A stretch of DNA of 64,000 bases from Methylobacterium sp. J-048. Its GTDB lineage: Bacteria; Pseudomonadota; Alphaproteobacteria; Rhizobiales; Beijerinckiaceae. The stretch spans positions 34,377 to 98,376 of the forward strand of contig NZ_JAKSYL010000294.1 in assembly GCF_022829515.1 (NCBI RefSeq), written 5' to 3'. The notes under the pieces are model-generated. The model was not told where the DNA came from and made no database searches. It worked only from the letters and a program-made list of their open reading frames with translations. Both the position numbers and the translations under genes were made by a program. Below, in pieces: positions 42,444-50,926 of the stretch; position 1 is the first letter of the stretch, and each line of letters starts with the position of its first letter.

Positions 42444-43124
42444 GTGATTCGATTCTTCTACAATCTCAGCCCCAACCCAATGAAGGTCGCCCTCTGCCTG
42501 GAGGAGATGGGCCTGCCCTACGAGCCGGTGCCGGTGGATACGCGCAAGGGCGAGCAGTTCGATCCCGCCTACACGGCGCTCAACCCGAACGCGAAGGTGC
42601 CGACCATCGTCGACGACGACGTGACGGTGTTCGATTCGAACGCGATCCTGCTCTACCTCGCGGGCCAGACCGGCCTGTTCCTGCCCGAGGGCGAGGCGGT
42701 GCGGGGCGAGATGCTGTCCTGGCTGATGTTCGTGGCCACCGGCCTCGGGCCGTTCTCCGGCCAATGCGTCCATTTCCACCACTTCGCCCGCGACGGCGGC
42801 GCCTACGCCACCGAGCGTTACGCGTTCGAGGCGCGCCGCCACTGGGAGATCCTGAACCAGCGGCTCGCGGACCGGCCGTTTGTGCTTGGCGAGACCTACA
42901 CGATCGTCGACATGGCGGTGTGGGGCTGGGCCCGCATGGTGCCGTTCGTTCTGGGCGATGAGGCCTTCGCGGACCTGCCGCACGTCAAGCGCCATCTCGA
43001 CGCGATCAACGCCCGCCCGGCCGCCGAGGCCGCGCAGGGGCTGAAGGACAAGCACAGCTTCAAGGCCGAGATGGACGACGAGGCGCGCGGCTTCATGTTC
43101 CGCGCGACCCGGCGCGTGGCGTAA
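42444..43124 (+). CDS. Glutathione S-transferase-family protein
   Basis: A 226-residue protein starting at GTG 42444 (CAGGGAG upstream). The N-terminal thioredoxin fold shows IRFFYNLSPNPMKVALCLEE, NPNAKVPTIVDDDVTVFDSN (cis-Pro and glutathione gamma-glutamyl contact) and AILLYLAGQTG. The C-terminal helical domain has ERPFVLGE-like RPFVLGETYTIVDMAVWGWA. It fits the YfcG/YghU-type bacterial GSTs; the substrate is unknown. Follows the M48 gene by 74 bases. Confidence 0.88.
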   Translation: MIRFFYNLSPNPMKVALCLEEMGLPYEPVPVDTRKGEQFDPAYTALNPNAKVPTIVDDDVTVFDSNAILLYLAGQTGLFLPEGEAVRGEMLSWLMFVATGLGPFSGQCVHFHHFARDGGAYATERYAFEARRHWEILNQRLADRPFVLGETYTIVDMAVWGWARMVPFVLGDEAFADLPHVKRHLDAINARPAAEAAQGLKDKHSFKAEMDDEARGFMFRATRRVA

Positions 43125-43133
43125 GGCGCCGGA

Positions 43134-43289
43134 TCAGGGGCCGGCGAGCGTCACGGAGAGCATCGGCAGGGTGACGGCCAACCCGTCGCCCGGTGCCGGC
43201 GGGGTGCCGAGCATCAGGCAGGCGCCGAGGCCGAGACAGAGGGCGAGACCGAGCAGCGAGGTCTCGAAGCCGCGATAGACCGATTCCAT
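43134..43289 (-). CDS. Small single-helix membrane protein, 51 residues
   Basis: An ORF of 51 codons: MESVYRGFETSLLGLALCLG, then LGACLMLGTPPAPGDGLAVT and a short tail. It has one hydrophobic segment with two Cys. GGAG lies seven bases before the ATG at 43289, a good ribosome site, and codon use is normal. It is 65 bases downstream of the EamA gene's stop on the same strand. It may be a lipoprotein-like or membrane microprotein. No homologue is recognised. Confidence 0.5.
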   Translation of the reverse strand: MESVYRGFETSLLGLALCLGLGACLMLGTPPAPGDGLAVTLPMLSVTLAGP

Positions 43290-43353
43290 GGGAGGTCTCC
43301 TTCGCACGAGACCGCAGGATGCGCCCGACCGGTAAACGGATCGGTGCGCTGGC

Positions 43354-43791
43354 TCACCAGCCGGAGGCGACCAGGGCGGCCCCGGCGGCGATCAGCGCGA
43401 CGCCGGCCCAGGCCGCGAGACTTAGGGTCTCGCCCAGCAGGCTGGCGCCCAGGAGCGCGACCAGCACGACGCTGAGCTTGTCGAGCGGCGCGACCCGGGC
43501 GGCATCGCCCAGTGACAGCGCCCGGAAATAGCACAGCCAGGACGCCCCGGTGGCGAGCCCCGACAGCACCAGGAAGACCAGGCTGCGGCCGGAGATCTGC
43601 ACCAGCCCCCCGGTCTGGCCGGAGCCGACCACGATCGCGCCCGCGAAGGCGACGATCACCAGGGTACGCACGAAGGTCGCGACATCCGACTGCACGCCCG
43701 CGACCCCGACCTTGGCGAGGATCGCGGTCAGCGCCGCGAAACCGGCGGCGGCGAGCGCCCAGAAGCGCCAGGATTGCAGCAGGTGGCTCAT
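43354..43791 (-). CDS. EamA/DMT-type small membrane protein
   Basis: A 145-residue protein with four to five hydrophobic helices (FWALAAAGFAALTAILAKVG, LVIVAFAGAIVVGSG, SLVFLVLSGLATGASWLCYF, AWAGVALIAAGAALVASG). FRALSLGDAARVAPLDKLSV is the characteristic EamA motif with the Pro-Leu pair. At half the usual transporter size, it probably dimerises like other single-EamA proteins. Substrate unknown. Start MSHLLQSW at 43791. Confidence 0.82.
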   Translation of the reverse strand: MSHLLQSWRFWALAAAGFAALTAILAKVGVAGVQSDVATFVRTLVIVAFAGAIVVGSGQTGGLVQISGRSLVFLVLSGLATGASWLCYFRALSLGDAARVAPLDKLSVVLVALLGASLLGETLSLAAWAGVALIAAGAALVASGW

Positions 43792-43833
43792 GGGCTCCTC
43801 GTGCAGGCGGGCCGGGATTTGTAAGGCCCGACA

Positions 43834-43874
43834 CAGGAAGGCCCGCCGCACGGATGGTGCGGCAGGCCTTCCTG
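43834..43874. terminator. Hairpin downstream of the molybdenum hydroxylase operon
   Basis: CAGGAAGGCC/GGCCTTCCTG and GCCGCAC/GTGCGGC form a stacked stem with a short loop, about 60 bases after the stop of the large subunit. No T-run is present on the minus strand, so it may be a processing or weak termination signal. Confidence 0.5.
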
Positions 43875-43934
43875 TCGGACTCGCAAAGGTAAAGAAGCGA
43901 CGAATGTTTCCCGTGAAACACCCGCCGCCCAGCC

Positions 43935-46187
43935 TTACAGCAGCTTGTCGATGGTGATCGGCAGGTCGCGCACGCGCTTGCCGGTGGCGTGGAACACCGC
44001 GTTGGTGATCGCTGCCGCGGTGCCGACGATGCCGATCTCGCCCAGGCCCTTCACGCCCAGCGGGTTGGCCTTGTCCTCCTCGTCCACGAAGATCACGTCG
44101 ATGTCGTAGATGTCGGCGTGGACCGGCACGTGATACTCGCCGAGATTGTGGTTCATGAACCGGCCGAAGCGGTGGTCGAGCATCGACTCCTCTTCGAGCG
44201 CCGAGCCGATCCCCATCACCACGCCGCCGAGGATCTGGCTGCGCGCGGTCTTCGGGTTCAGAATCTTGCCGGCTGCGATCGCCGAGACGACCCGGGTGAG
44301 CCGGACCTGGCCCAGCTCTTCGTCGACCTTCACCTCCACGAAGATCGCCCCGTGGGTGTAGGCCTGGTAGGCCGCGTTGAAGTCCTTGTCGGGACCGGCC
44401 TCCTCGACCGCCTCGAGCTTGTCGACCCCGGCCGCCCGCATCACCTCGACCATCGAGACGCTGCGGCTCGGATCGCCCGCCACCGCGATGCGGCCATCCG
44501 CGAACACGGCGCGGTCGAAGTCGACATTGGCGAGCGGCGAGTTCTCCAGGCCGCGGGCCAGCTTGAACACCTGCTCGCCGACGTTGCGGCAGGCCTTCAT
44601 CACGGCGGTGCCGGAAGAAGCCGCGGTCCAGGAGCCGCCGGCGACCGGCGCCTCGGGCAGGCGCGTGTCGCCGAGCTTGGTCGTGACCGCCTCCATGGGC
44701 AGGCCGAGGGTGTCGGCGGCGATCTGGGTCAGGATCGTGTAGGTGCCGGTGCCGATGTCGCCGGTGGAGTTGCCGACCGTCAGCCGGCCGTCGGCGGTGA
44801 GCGTCGCGATGGCGTTCGACTGCATCATCATCGATTCCCAGACGCCCGTGGCGACGCCCCAGCCGATCAGTTCCCGGCCCTCGCGCATCGAGCGAGGCTC
44901 CGGGCTGCGCTTGGACCAGCCGAAGCGCTCGGCGCCCTGCGTGAAGCAGGCCTTCAACTCCTTGGAGCCGAACGGCTTGCCCTCGGCGGTGGCGTCCGAC
45001 TCCGCGTAGTTCTTCAGCCGCAGCGCGATCGGGTCCATCCCGGTCGCGTAGGCGAGCTCGTCCATCGCGGTCTCGATGGCGAAGACGCCGGTGACGGCGC
45101 CGGGCGCGCGCATGTCGCCCGGGGTGGCGGTGTCGAGCTTGGCGATCCGGTAGGTCAGGGCGACGTTATCGCAGCGGTAGAGCACGCCCGACCAGTTGAC
45201 GATCACCTCCTGGTAATCCTCGTAGTGGGAGGTGCCCTGCACGGCATCGTGCCGGAGCGCCGTCAGGGTGCCGTCCGCCTCGGCGCCGAGGGAGACGCTC
45301 TGCAGCGCCTCGCCCCGGTAGGTGAAGGACCACATCTGGTCGCGGGTCAGAGTCACCCGGACCGAGCGCTTCAGCTCCTGGGCGGCGAGCATCGCCAGGA
45401 AGGCCTGGTATTGCGGGCGCAGGCCGGAGCCGAAGCCGCCGCCGAGATAGGGGTTGAGCACCCGCACCTGGTCGGGCTTCAGGCCGAACACGTTGGCGAG
45501 ATACTGGTGGCTGTTCGAGACGCCCTGGATCTTGTCGTAGACCGTGTAGGTTCCGTCCTCCTCGACCACCACCGTGGTGGCGTGCGGCTCCATCGGGTTG
45601 TGGTGCTCGTTGGCCAGCGTGTAGGCGCCCTGCACGCGGATTGGCGCGCTGCCGAAGGCCTGGTCGGCGTCACCCCAAGGCTCCGGCGGCGGCTTGATGC
45701 CCTCGCGCTTGCCCGGCGGATCGTAGGCGTCGCCGCGCACGGCCCGGAGGTCGGTGGTGGGCTCCTGGGCCTCGTAGCGGACTTGGATCAGCGAGGCGGC
45801 GTAGCGCGCCGTCTCGAAATCCTCGGCCACCACCAGGGCGACCGGCTGGCCGCTGTAGACGATCAGGTCGTCATAGAGCGCGCGGAACGGCGAGCCGGGG
45901 GGTGCCACCGCGTCCTGGAAGTTCTTGTCGCGCCAGGCCGTGCGGGGGCGGTTCTCGTGGGTGATCACCTTGAGGACGCTCGGCACCGCCTCGGCGGCCG
46001 CGGACTCGATCGCCGCGATCCGTCCCTTGGCGATGGCGCTCGATACCACATAGCCGTAGGCAAGGTCCGGGGCGGCGAACTCGCCCGCGTATTTGGCCAA
46101 GCCGGTGACCTTGGCGGGTCCGTCGATGCGGCTACGCGGGCTGCCGACGAAGGTGTCGTGGCCGGTGGAGCTGAAGGTCTGGGTCAT
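43935..46187 (-). CDS. Molybdenum hydroxylase large subunit (PaoC/YagR-like)
   Basis: A 750-residue molybdopterin-cytosine-dinucleotide-binding subunit of the xanthine dehydrogenase family. It starts FSSTGHDTFVGSPRSRIDGP, then NPYLGGGFGSGLRPQYQAF (Mo cofactor loop), RAPGAVTGVFAIETAMDELA and a C-terminal DPKTARSQ-like NPKTARSQILGGVVMGIG with the active-site Glu region GVKGLGEIGIVGTAAAI. The operon context 2Fe2S-FAD-Mo fits PaoABC periplasmic aldehyde oxidoreductase. No PaoD maturation gene is present within this window. A Tat signal would be expected on the small subunit, but none is seen there, so a cytosolic location is possible. Confidence 0.93.
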   Translation of the reverse strand: MTQTFSSTGHDTFVGSPRSRIDGPAKVTGLAKYAGEFAAPDLAYGYVVSSAIAKGRIAAIESAAAEAVPSVLKVITHENRPRTAWRDKNFQDAVAPPGSPFRALYDDLIVYSGQPVALVVAEDFETARYAASLIQVRYEAQEPTTDLRAVRGDAYDPPGKREGIKPPPEPWGDADQAFGSAPIRVQGAYTLANEHHNPMEPHATTVVVEEDGTYTVYDKIQGVSNSHQYLANVFGLKPDQVRVLNPYLGGGFGSGLRPQYQAFLAMLAAQELKRSVRVTLTRDQMWSFTYRGEALQSVSLGAEADGTLTALRHDAVQGTSHYEDYQEVIVNWSGVLYRCDNVALTYRIAKLDTATPGDMRAPGAVTGVFAIETAMDELAYATGMDPIALRLKNYAESDATAEGKPFGSKELKACFTQGAERFGWSKRSPEPRSMREGRELIGWGVATGVWESMMMQSNAIATLTADGRLTVGNSTGDIGTGTYTILTQIAADTLGLPMEAVTTKLGDTRLPEAPVAGGSWTAASSGTAVMKACRNVGEQVFKLARGLENSPLANVDFDRAVFADGRIAVAGDPSRSVSMVEVMRAAGVDKLEAVEEAGPDKDFNAAYQAYTHGAIFVEVKVDEELGQVRLTRVVSAIAAGKILNPKTARSQILGGVVMGIGSALEEESMLDHRFGRFMNHNLGEYHVPVHADIYDIDVIFVDEEDKANPLGVKGLGEIGIVGTAAAITNAVFHATGKRVRDLPITIDKLL

Positions 46188-46195
46188 CGGAATGC

Positions 46196-47203
46196 CTACT
46201 GGATGCGCTTGTCGCTGAGCGACTGGGGCGTGCCGGCAGCGGCCTGTTCGAGGCCGCGCACGATGGCGCGCCGGGCGAGGTCGATCTTGAAGCCGTTGGC
46301 CGATTGCGGCTTAGCCTCGGACACGATCAGGTCGGCCGCCTGCTGGAAGCTCTCGCGGGTGGCGGGCTTGCCCTCCAGCAGCGCCTCGGCCTCGCGGTTG
46401 CGCCAGGGCTTGTGGGCGACGCCGCCGAGCGCCAGACGGGCGGTCTTGATCGTGTCGCCGTCGAGTTCGACGCCGGCCGCCACCGAGACCAGCGCGAAGG
46501 CGTAGGACAGCCGGTCGCGCAGCTTCAGATAGGTGTAGTGCTGCGGGAACTTGCTCTCGGGCAGATCGACCGAGACGACGATCTCGCCGGGGGCGAGGTT
46601 GGTGTCCTGTTCGGGCGTGTTGCCCGGCAGGCGGTGGAAATCCGCGAACGGGATGCTGCGCTCGCCCTGCGGCCCGCTCACCCGGACCGTCGCCTCGAGC
46701 GCCGCCAGGGCGACGCACATGTCGGACGGGTGGGTGGCGATGCAGCTCTCGCTCGCCCCGAAGATCGCGTGGATGCGGTTGACGCCGCCGATCGCCGGGC
46801 AGCCGGTGCCGGGCTCGCGCTTGTTGCAGGGCGTGGCGGTGTCGTAAAAATAGTAGCAGCGGGTCCGCTGCAGCAGGTTGCCGCCCGTGGAGGCGGCGTT
46901 GCGCAACTGCGCCGAGGCGCCGGCCAGGATGGCGTTGCGCAGCAGCGGGTATTGTGCGGCGACGCGCTCGTCGTAGGCGACCTTGGCGTTGGTCGCGAGC
47001 GCCCCGAGCCGCAGGCCGCTGTCATGCTCTTCGATGCCGTCCAGCGGCAGGCGGGTGATGTCGATCAGCCGTCCGGGCTTCTCGACGTCGTACTTCATCA
47101 GGTCGATCAGGTTGGTGCCGCCCGCGATGAAGCGTGCGCCCGCCCCGTAGGCCTGCACCGCCTCCGCCACCGTGCCGGCGCGGACATAATCGAAGCGGTT
47201 CAT
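46196..47203 (-). CDS. Molybdenum hydroxylase FAD subunit (PaoB/YagS-like)
   Basis: A 335-residue FAD-binding subunit. FIAGGTNLIDLMKYDVEKPG (FAD pyrophosphate loop), RNAILAGASAQLRNAASTGG and the CYYFYDTATPCNKREPGTGC stretch, with several Cys, match YagS/PaoB, which carries an extra [4Fe-4S] cluster between these Cys in the E. coli enzyme. The ATG at 47203 overlaps the preceding stop (ATGA). Eight bases separate its stop from the large subunit start. Confidence 0.92.
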   Translation of the reverse strand: MNRFDYVRAGTVAEAVQAYGAGARFIAGGTNLIDLMKYDVEKPGRLIDITRLPLDGIEEHDSGLRLGALATNAKVAYDERVAAQYPLLRNAILAGASAQLRNAASTGGNLLQRTRCYYFYDTATPCNKREPGTGCPAIGGVNRIHAIFGASESCIATHPSDMCVALAALEATVRVSGPQGERSIPFADFHRLPGNTPEQDTNLAPGEIVVSVDLPESKFPQHYTYLKLRDRLSYAFALVSVAAGVELDGDTIKTARLALGGVAHKPWRNREAEALLEGKPATRESFQQAADLIVSEAKPQSANGFKIDLARRAIVRGLEQAAAGTPQSLSDKRIQ

Positions 47204-47724
47204 CGCGCGGCTCCCTGCATCACGTCCTCGATGGCGTCGACGATGTTGGTGTAGGCGCCGCAGCGGCAGATGTTGCCGCTCATCGCCTCCCGAATCTCCT
47301 CGCGGCTGTGGGCGTGACCCTCGTTCATCAGGCCGACCGAGGAGCAGAGCTGGCCCGGCGTGCAGTAGCCGCACTGGAAGGCGTCGTGCTCGATGAACGC
47401 TTCCTGGATCGGATGGAGCGCGTTGCTGCCGCCCCGGTCGCCGAGGCCGGCCAGACCCTCGACCGTGGTGATCTCGGCGCCGTCCTTCATCACCGCCAGC
47501 GTCAGGCAGGCATTCACCCGGGTGCCGTTGACCAGCACCGTGCAGGCGCCGCACTGGCCGTGGTCGCAGCCCTTCTTCGTGCCGGTGAGGTCGAGTCTTT
47601 CGCGCAGAAGATCGAGCAGGGTGGTCCAGGGCGTGACCGTGAGCTCGCGCCGCTGCCCGTTGATCGTGAGGGTGATGTCGAGGCCGGTATCGGCCCGCAC
47701 CGGCGGGCTGTGTTCGCGTAGCAT
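47200..47724 (-). CDS. Molybdenum hydroxylase [2Fe-2S] subunit (PaoA/YagT-like)
   Basis: A 174-residue iron-sulfur subunit. The plant-ferredoxin-type cluster reads GCDHGQCGACTVLVNG with the distal Cys in VNACLTLAV. The second cluster reads QCGYCTPGQLCSS and GNICRCGAYTNIV. All eight Cys are present. The start MLREHSPPVRADTG at 47724 gives a protein without a Tat leader; the longer in-frame extension lies in repeat DNA and is unlikely. Confidence 0.93.
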   Translation of the reverse strand: MLREHSPPVRADTGLDITLTINGQRRELTVTPWTTLLDLLRERLDLTGTKKGCDHGQCGACTVLVNGTRVNACLTLAVMKDGAEITTVEGLAGLGDRGGSNALHPIQEAFIEHDAFQCGYCTPGQLCSSVGLMNEGHAHSREEIREAMSGNICRCGAYTNIVDAIEDVMQGAAR

Positions 47725-47930
47725 GGGCTGTCCACGATCTGGGGCCGGCCGCAGGGCCGAGCGGGAAACGGAAGATCGGTCTGGGGCGGCGCCGTGCAGG
47801 GCGCCGAGCATCCAGCTCCGTCGATAACCATTCCAAACTACGCCTGTTCCGAGGCAGACGGACTCAGGCCCGGATCGGATGGCCGGGTTTCGGGTTCGTG
47901 GCGATGGGGAGCCGCTACGCGGCAAGTTTT

Positions 47931-48059
47931 GTGCTGGGTCCCGGAACGCCTTCCACTGACGTTCCAGGCGTCCGGGAAAGGGGCGGCGCGTTCCAACCGG
48001 TACCACGCCCCTTTCCCGGGCAGGTGGAGCGCAGCGGAACCTGATCCGGGATCCAGCAC
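47931..48059. repeat. Dispersed palindromic repeat, family 3, copy B
   Basis: GTGCTGGGTCCCGGA and TCCGGGATCCAGCAC are outer inverted arms. Inner arms CCGGGAAAGGGGCG / CGCCCCTTTCCCGG pair around the centre. The left half repeats copy A (27829-28005) almost exactly but in the opposite topological order. It occupies most of the 444-base gap between the molybdenum hydroxylase operon and the dipeptidase; no gene is visible in the rest. Confidence 0.85.
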
Positions 48060-48168
48060 GGGACTTGTCGCGCAGCGGCTCAAAATCCCGCCGCTCCACC
48101 GCCCGACATTGCCGCCCCCGCCCCGCTTCGGCTAACCCTCAGCCTGCGAAAAAACCCCGGAGCCCCCG

Positions 48169-49554
48169 ATGGCCGCGCTCGACGCGATCCTCAACGATAT
48201 CGACACGGACCTGGAGAACGCCCTGGAGCGGCTGTTCGCCTTCCTGCGCATCCCGTCGATCTCGACCGAGCCGGCGCATGCCGGCGATTGCCGCGCCGCC
48301 GCCGCGTGGCTCGCCCAAGACCTCACGGCGCTCGGCTTCGAGACCTCCGTGGAGGACACGTCGCTGCACCCGGTGGTCCTCGCCACCAAGTCGAAGCCCG
48401 GCGCGCCGCACGTGCTTTTCTACGGCCATTACGATGTGCAGCCGGTCGATCCGCTCGACCTCTGGACGACGCCGCCCTTCGAGCCGCGCATCGCGGCGGA
48501 TGCGGAGGGTCGCAAGACCATCGTCGGTCGTGGGTCTTCCGACGACAAGGGTCAGGTCATGACCTTCGTGGAGGCGTGCCGGGCCCATATCGCGATGAAC
48601 GGCGAGTTGCCCTGCGGCGTCACGATCCTGATCGAGGGCGCGGAAGAGAGCGGCTCGCAAGGGCTGCCCGAATGGGTCGCACAGAATCGCGAAAAGCTCG
48701 GCTGCGACGTGGTGCTGGTGTGCGACACCGGCATGTGGGACCGGCGCACCCCGGCCATCACCTCGTCGCTGCGCGGGCTCGCGTATTTCGAGGTGAAGGT
48801 CACCTGCGCTGACCGCGACCTGCATTCGGGCTTCTTCGGCGGCGCCGCGCGCAACCCGATCCACGTGCTCGCCAAGATCATCGCCGACCTGCACGATACT
48901 GAGGGGCGGGTGACGATCCCGGGCTTCTACGACGGCGTGCACGAGCGCCCGCCCGAGGTGCTGGAGCAGTGGCGCGGCCTGGGCCTGACCCCCGAGACCC
49001 TGCTCGGGCCGATCGGCCTGAAGGAGCCGGCCGGCGAGCGCGGGCGGATGCCGATCGAGCTGGTGCAGTCGCGCCCGTCCTGCGACGCCAACGGCATCAT
49101 CGGCGGCTATACCGGCGAGGGCACCAAGACGGTGATCGCCTCCACGGCCTCGGCCAAGATCTCGTTCCGCCTCGTGGACGACCAGGACCCGAAGGTTCTG
49201 GCCGAACGGTTCGAGGCCTTCGTGCGGGAGCGCGTGCCGTCCGACTGCAAAGTCGACGTCATCACCTACAAGGGCTCACGGGCGATCAGCCTGCCGTTCG
49301 ACATGCCGCAGCTCGGGGCCGCCAAGGCGGCGCTCGCCGAGGAATGGGGCGTGCCGGCCGTGACCGTGGGTGCCGGCGGCTCGATCCCGATCGTCGGCGA
49401 CTTCAAGCGGCTCCTGAACCGGGACACGCTGCTGATCGGCTTCGGCCTGGACGACGACCGCATCCACTCGCCCAACGAGAAGTACGACCTGACGAGCTTC
49501 CACAAGGGCACGCGCTCCTGGGCGCGGATCCTCGCGGCGCTCGGTCAAGGCTGA
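48169..49554 (+). CDS. M20-family dipeptidase
   Basis: A 461-residue dinuclear zinc peptidase. Metal-site motifs are VLFYGHYDVQPVDP (His, Asp), VGRGSSDDKGQVM (bridging Asp), EGAEESGSQG (catalytic Glu plus ligand Glu), and the dimerisation domain with SGFFGGAARNP. The C-terminal GAGGSIPIVGDF and GLDDDRIHSPNEKYDL supply the last His. It is similar to carnosinase/DapE-type dipeptidases; the natural substrate is unknown. Its 3' end overlaps the convergent ParA gene by ten bases. Confidence 0.92.
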   Translation: MAALDAILNDIDTDLENALERLFAFLRIPSISTEPAHAGDCRAAAAWLAQDLTALGFETSVEDTSLHPVVLATKSKPGAPHVLFYGHYDVQPVDPLDLWTTPPFEPRIAADAEGRKTIVGRGSSDDKGQVMTFVEACRAHIAMNGELPCGVTILIEGAEESGSQGLPEWVAQNREKLGCDVVLVCDTGMWDRRTPAITSSLRGLAYFEVKVTCADRDLHSGFFGGAARNPIHVLAKIIADLHDTEGRVTIPGFYDGVHERPPEVLEQWRGLGLTPETLLGPIGLKEPAGERGRMPIELVQSRPSCDANGIIGGYTGEGTKTVIASTASAKISFRLVDDQDPKVLAERFEAFVRERVPSDCKVDVITYKGSRAISLPFDMPQLGAAKAALAEEWGVPAVTVGAGGSIPIVGDFKRLLNRDTLLIGFGLDDDRIHSPNEKYDLTSFHKGTRSWARILAALGQG

Positions 49555-50249
49555 GCGTCAGACACCCGCATCTTCGCGTCGATCCAGGCCCACAGGGCCC
49601 GGATCTCCTCCGCGGCCGGGCTCGTGGGCGCGTATTCCGTGACGCCGAGCCCGACCGCCAGGGCGTCCTGGTGATCGACCCGGTGATTGATGCCCGGCTC
49701 GGCCAGCACCCCGAGCGCCCGCAACTGCGCGGCATAGGCGCTGGTGCGCGGCGACGGCTGCGGCGGGCACTGGTTCAGCACCAGCGCGAGCCGGTCCCGC
49801 AGGCCGAGGCCGACCAGGGCCTGGAGGGTCGGTCGCGCCGCCACGATGTCGAGGCGCGAGGGCCGCACCGGCATCAGCACGAAATCCGCGCCCTTCAGGG
49901 CCGGCGCCAGCCCGGTCGAGCTGCCGGCGGTGTCGAGGACGACGAGGGTCGTGCCCTGCTGGGCCAGGATGTCCAGGATCTCCGGGAGCTGGCCGATCTC
50001 CCATGGCTGGAGCCGGTCGATCGCCACGGCGTCGTTCTCGCGCGTCGCGCCCCAGCCGGCCAGGGAACCCTGCGGGTCGAGATCGAGAGCGGTCACGCGC
50101 TCGCCGGCCTCCGCCGCCGCGACGGCGAGCGAGGCCGCCAGCGTGGTCTTGCCGGTGCCGCCCTTCTGGACGGCCACCGCGAGGACCCGCGGCTGGGCGC
50201 TCCGTTGCGGCGCGGCCTCCGGCTCGTGTCCGGATCCTTGGGGATCCAT
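49545..50249 (-). CDS. Orphan ParA/MinD-family ATPase
   Basis: A 234-residue protein. The deviant Walker A is VAVQKGGTGKTTLAASLAV, with ALDLDPQGSLAGWG (A' motif) and TTLVVLDTAGSSTG (Walker B). No ParB partner or centromere-like repeat is adjacent. It has the size of small ParA proteins such as VirC1-like or chromosomal orphan ParAs that place protein cargo. Start MDPQGSGHE at 50249; a long upstream in-frame extension is rejected as low complexity. Confidence 0.87.
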   Translation of the reverse strand: MDPQGSGHEPEAAPQRSAQPRVLAVAVQKGGTGKTTLAASLAVAAAEAGERVTALDLDPQGSLAGWGATRENDAVAIDRLQPWEIGQLPEILDILAQQGTTLVVLDTAGSSTGLAPALKGADFVLMPVRPSRLDIVAARPTLQALVGLGLRDRLALVLNQCPPQPSPRTSAYAAQLRALGVLAEPGINHRVDHQDALAVGLGVTEYAPTSPAAEEIRALWAWIDAKMRVSDAQP

Positions 50250-50926
50250 GCCTCTCCTACCTGTCGATCTCGGGCCCGGTCCCCGCAGTGCCGGAAGACG
50301 GCCGTTCGGACCCGTGTTGTGCGCGAGGCCCTGTCGCGCGGGCCTGTCCTGAGCGACCGACCGACGCACCCGGCGACCGTACTCCAGCTATCATGACGGT
50401 GAGATCATGAACACCGGAGGCCGGCAAGCGGTTCATCCGCAAACGATCCCGGCCTTCCGAAAGCAGAGCCAGATCTTTACCGGCGACCATCGGCCTCCGG
50501 TTCAATCCGAGTCTACGTTTTCACTGCCTGCAGTGCGATCGGATGCCTAGCAGGCCATCGCGGACATTATTGTTACTGAGCCGCCTGTAGCGTAGCCGTG
50601 ACATGAGTGTCAACAATTTTATCAGTAATCAAACTCATGTCATTTGCTTTAAATCTTTTTCTATTCGATCATAAAAATCTAGAGTAATTCCGGACTTTAT
50701 ATGGATATATAGCACATCTATGGTTTTGAGCTCAGATATGCTGGATTTGACCCAGGGCGCTCCAACTTCGAGCGCCGATAAACGTCCTGTGATCCAAACG
50801 CCGGATCGCAGCGCCGCGCGCCTCGATCCGAGGCGGGATCGCCTGCCCCCGCGGCGCGTTGGGCCGGCATGTCCGCCTCCGCGGGTCGCGAGGCCGCCGG
50901 CCCGACAGCCAAGCCACAGGATCCGC
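50250..50926. promoter_or_regulatory. Gene-free gap with an A+T-rich patch and a perfect inverted repeat
   Basis: Nearly 680 bases without a credible gene. From about 50560 to 50740 the DNA becomes markedly A+T-rich. Within it TGACATGAGT (50599-50608) and ACTCATGTCA (50633-50642) form a perfect 10-base inverted repeat with a 24-base centre rich in A+T. This may be a control region for the next gene or the scar of a mobile sequence. Confidence 0.45.
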
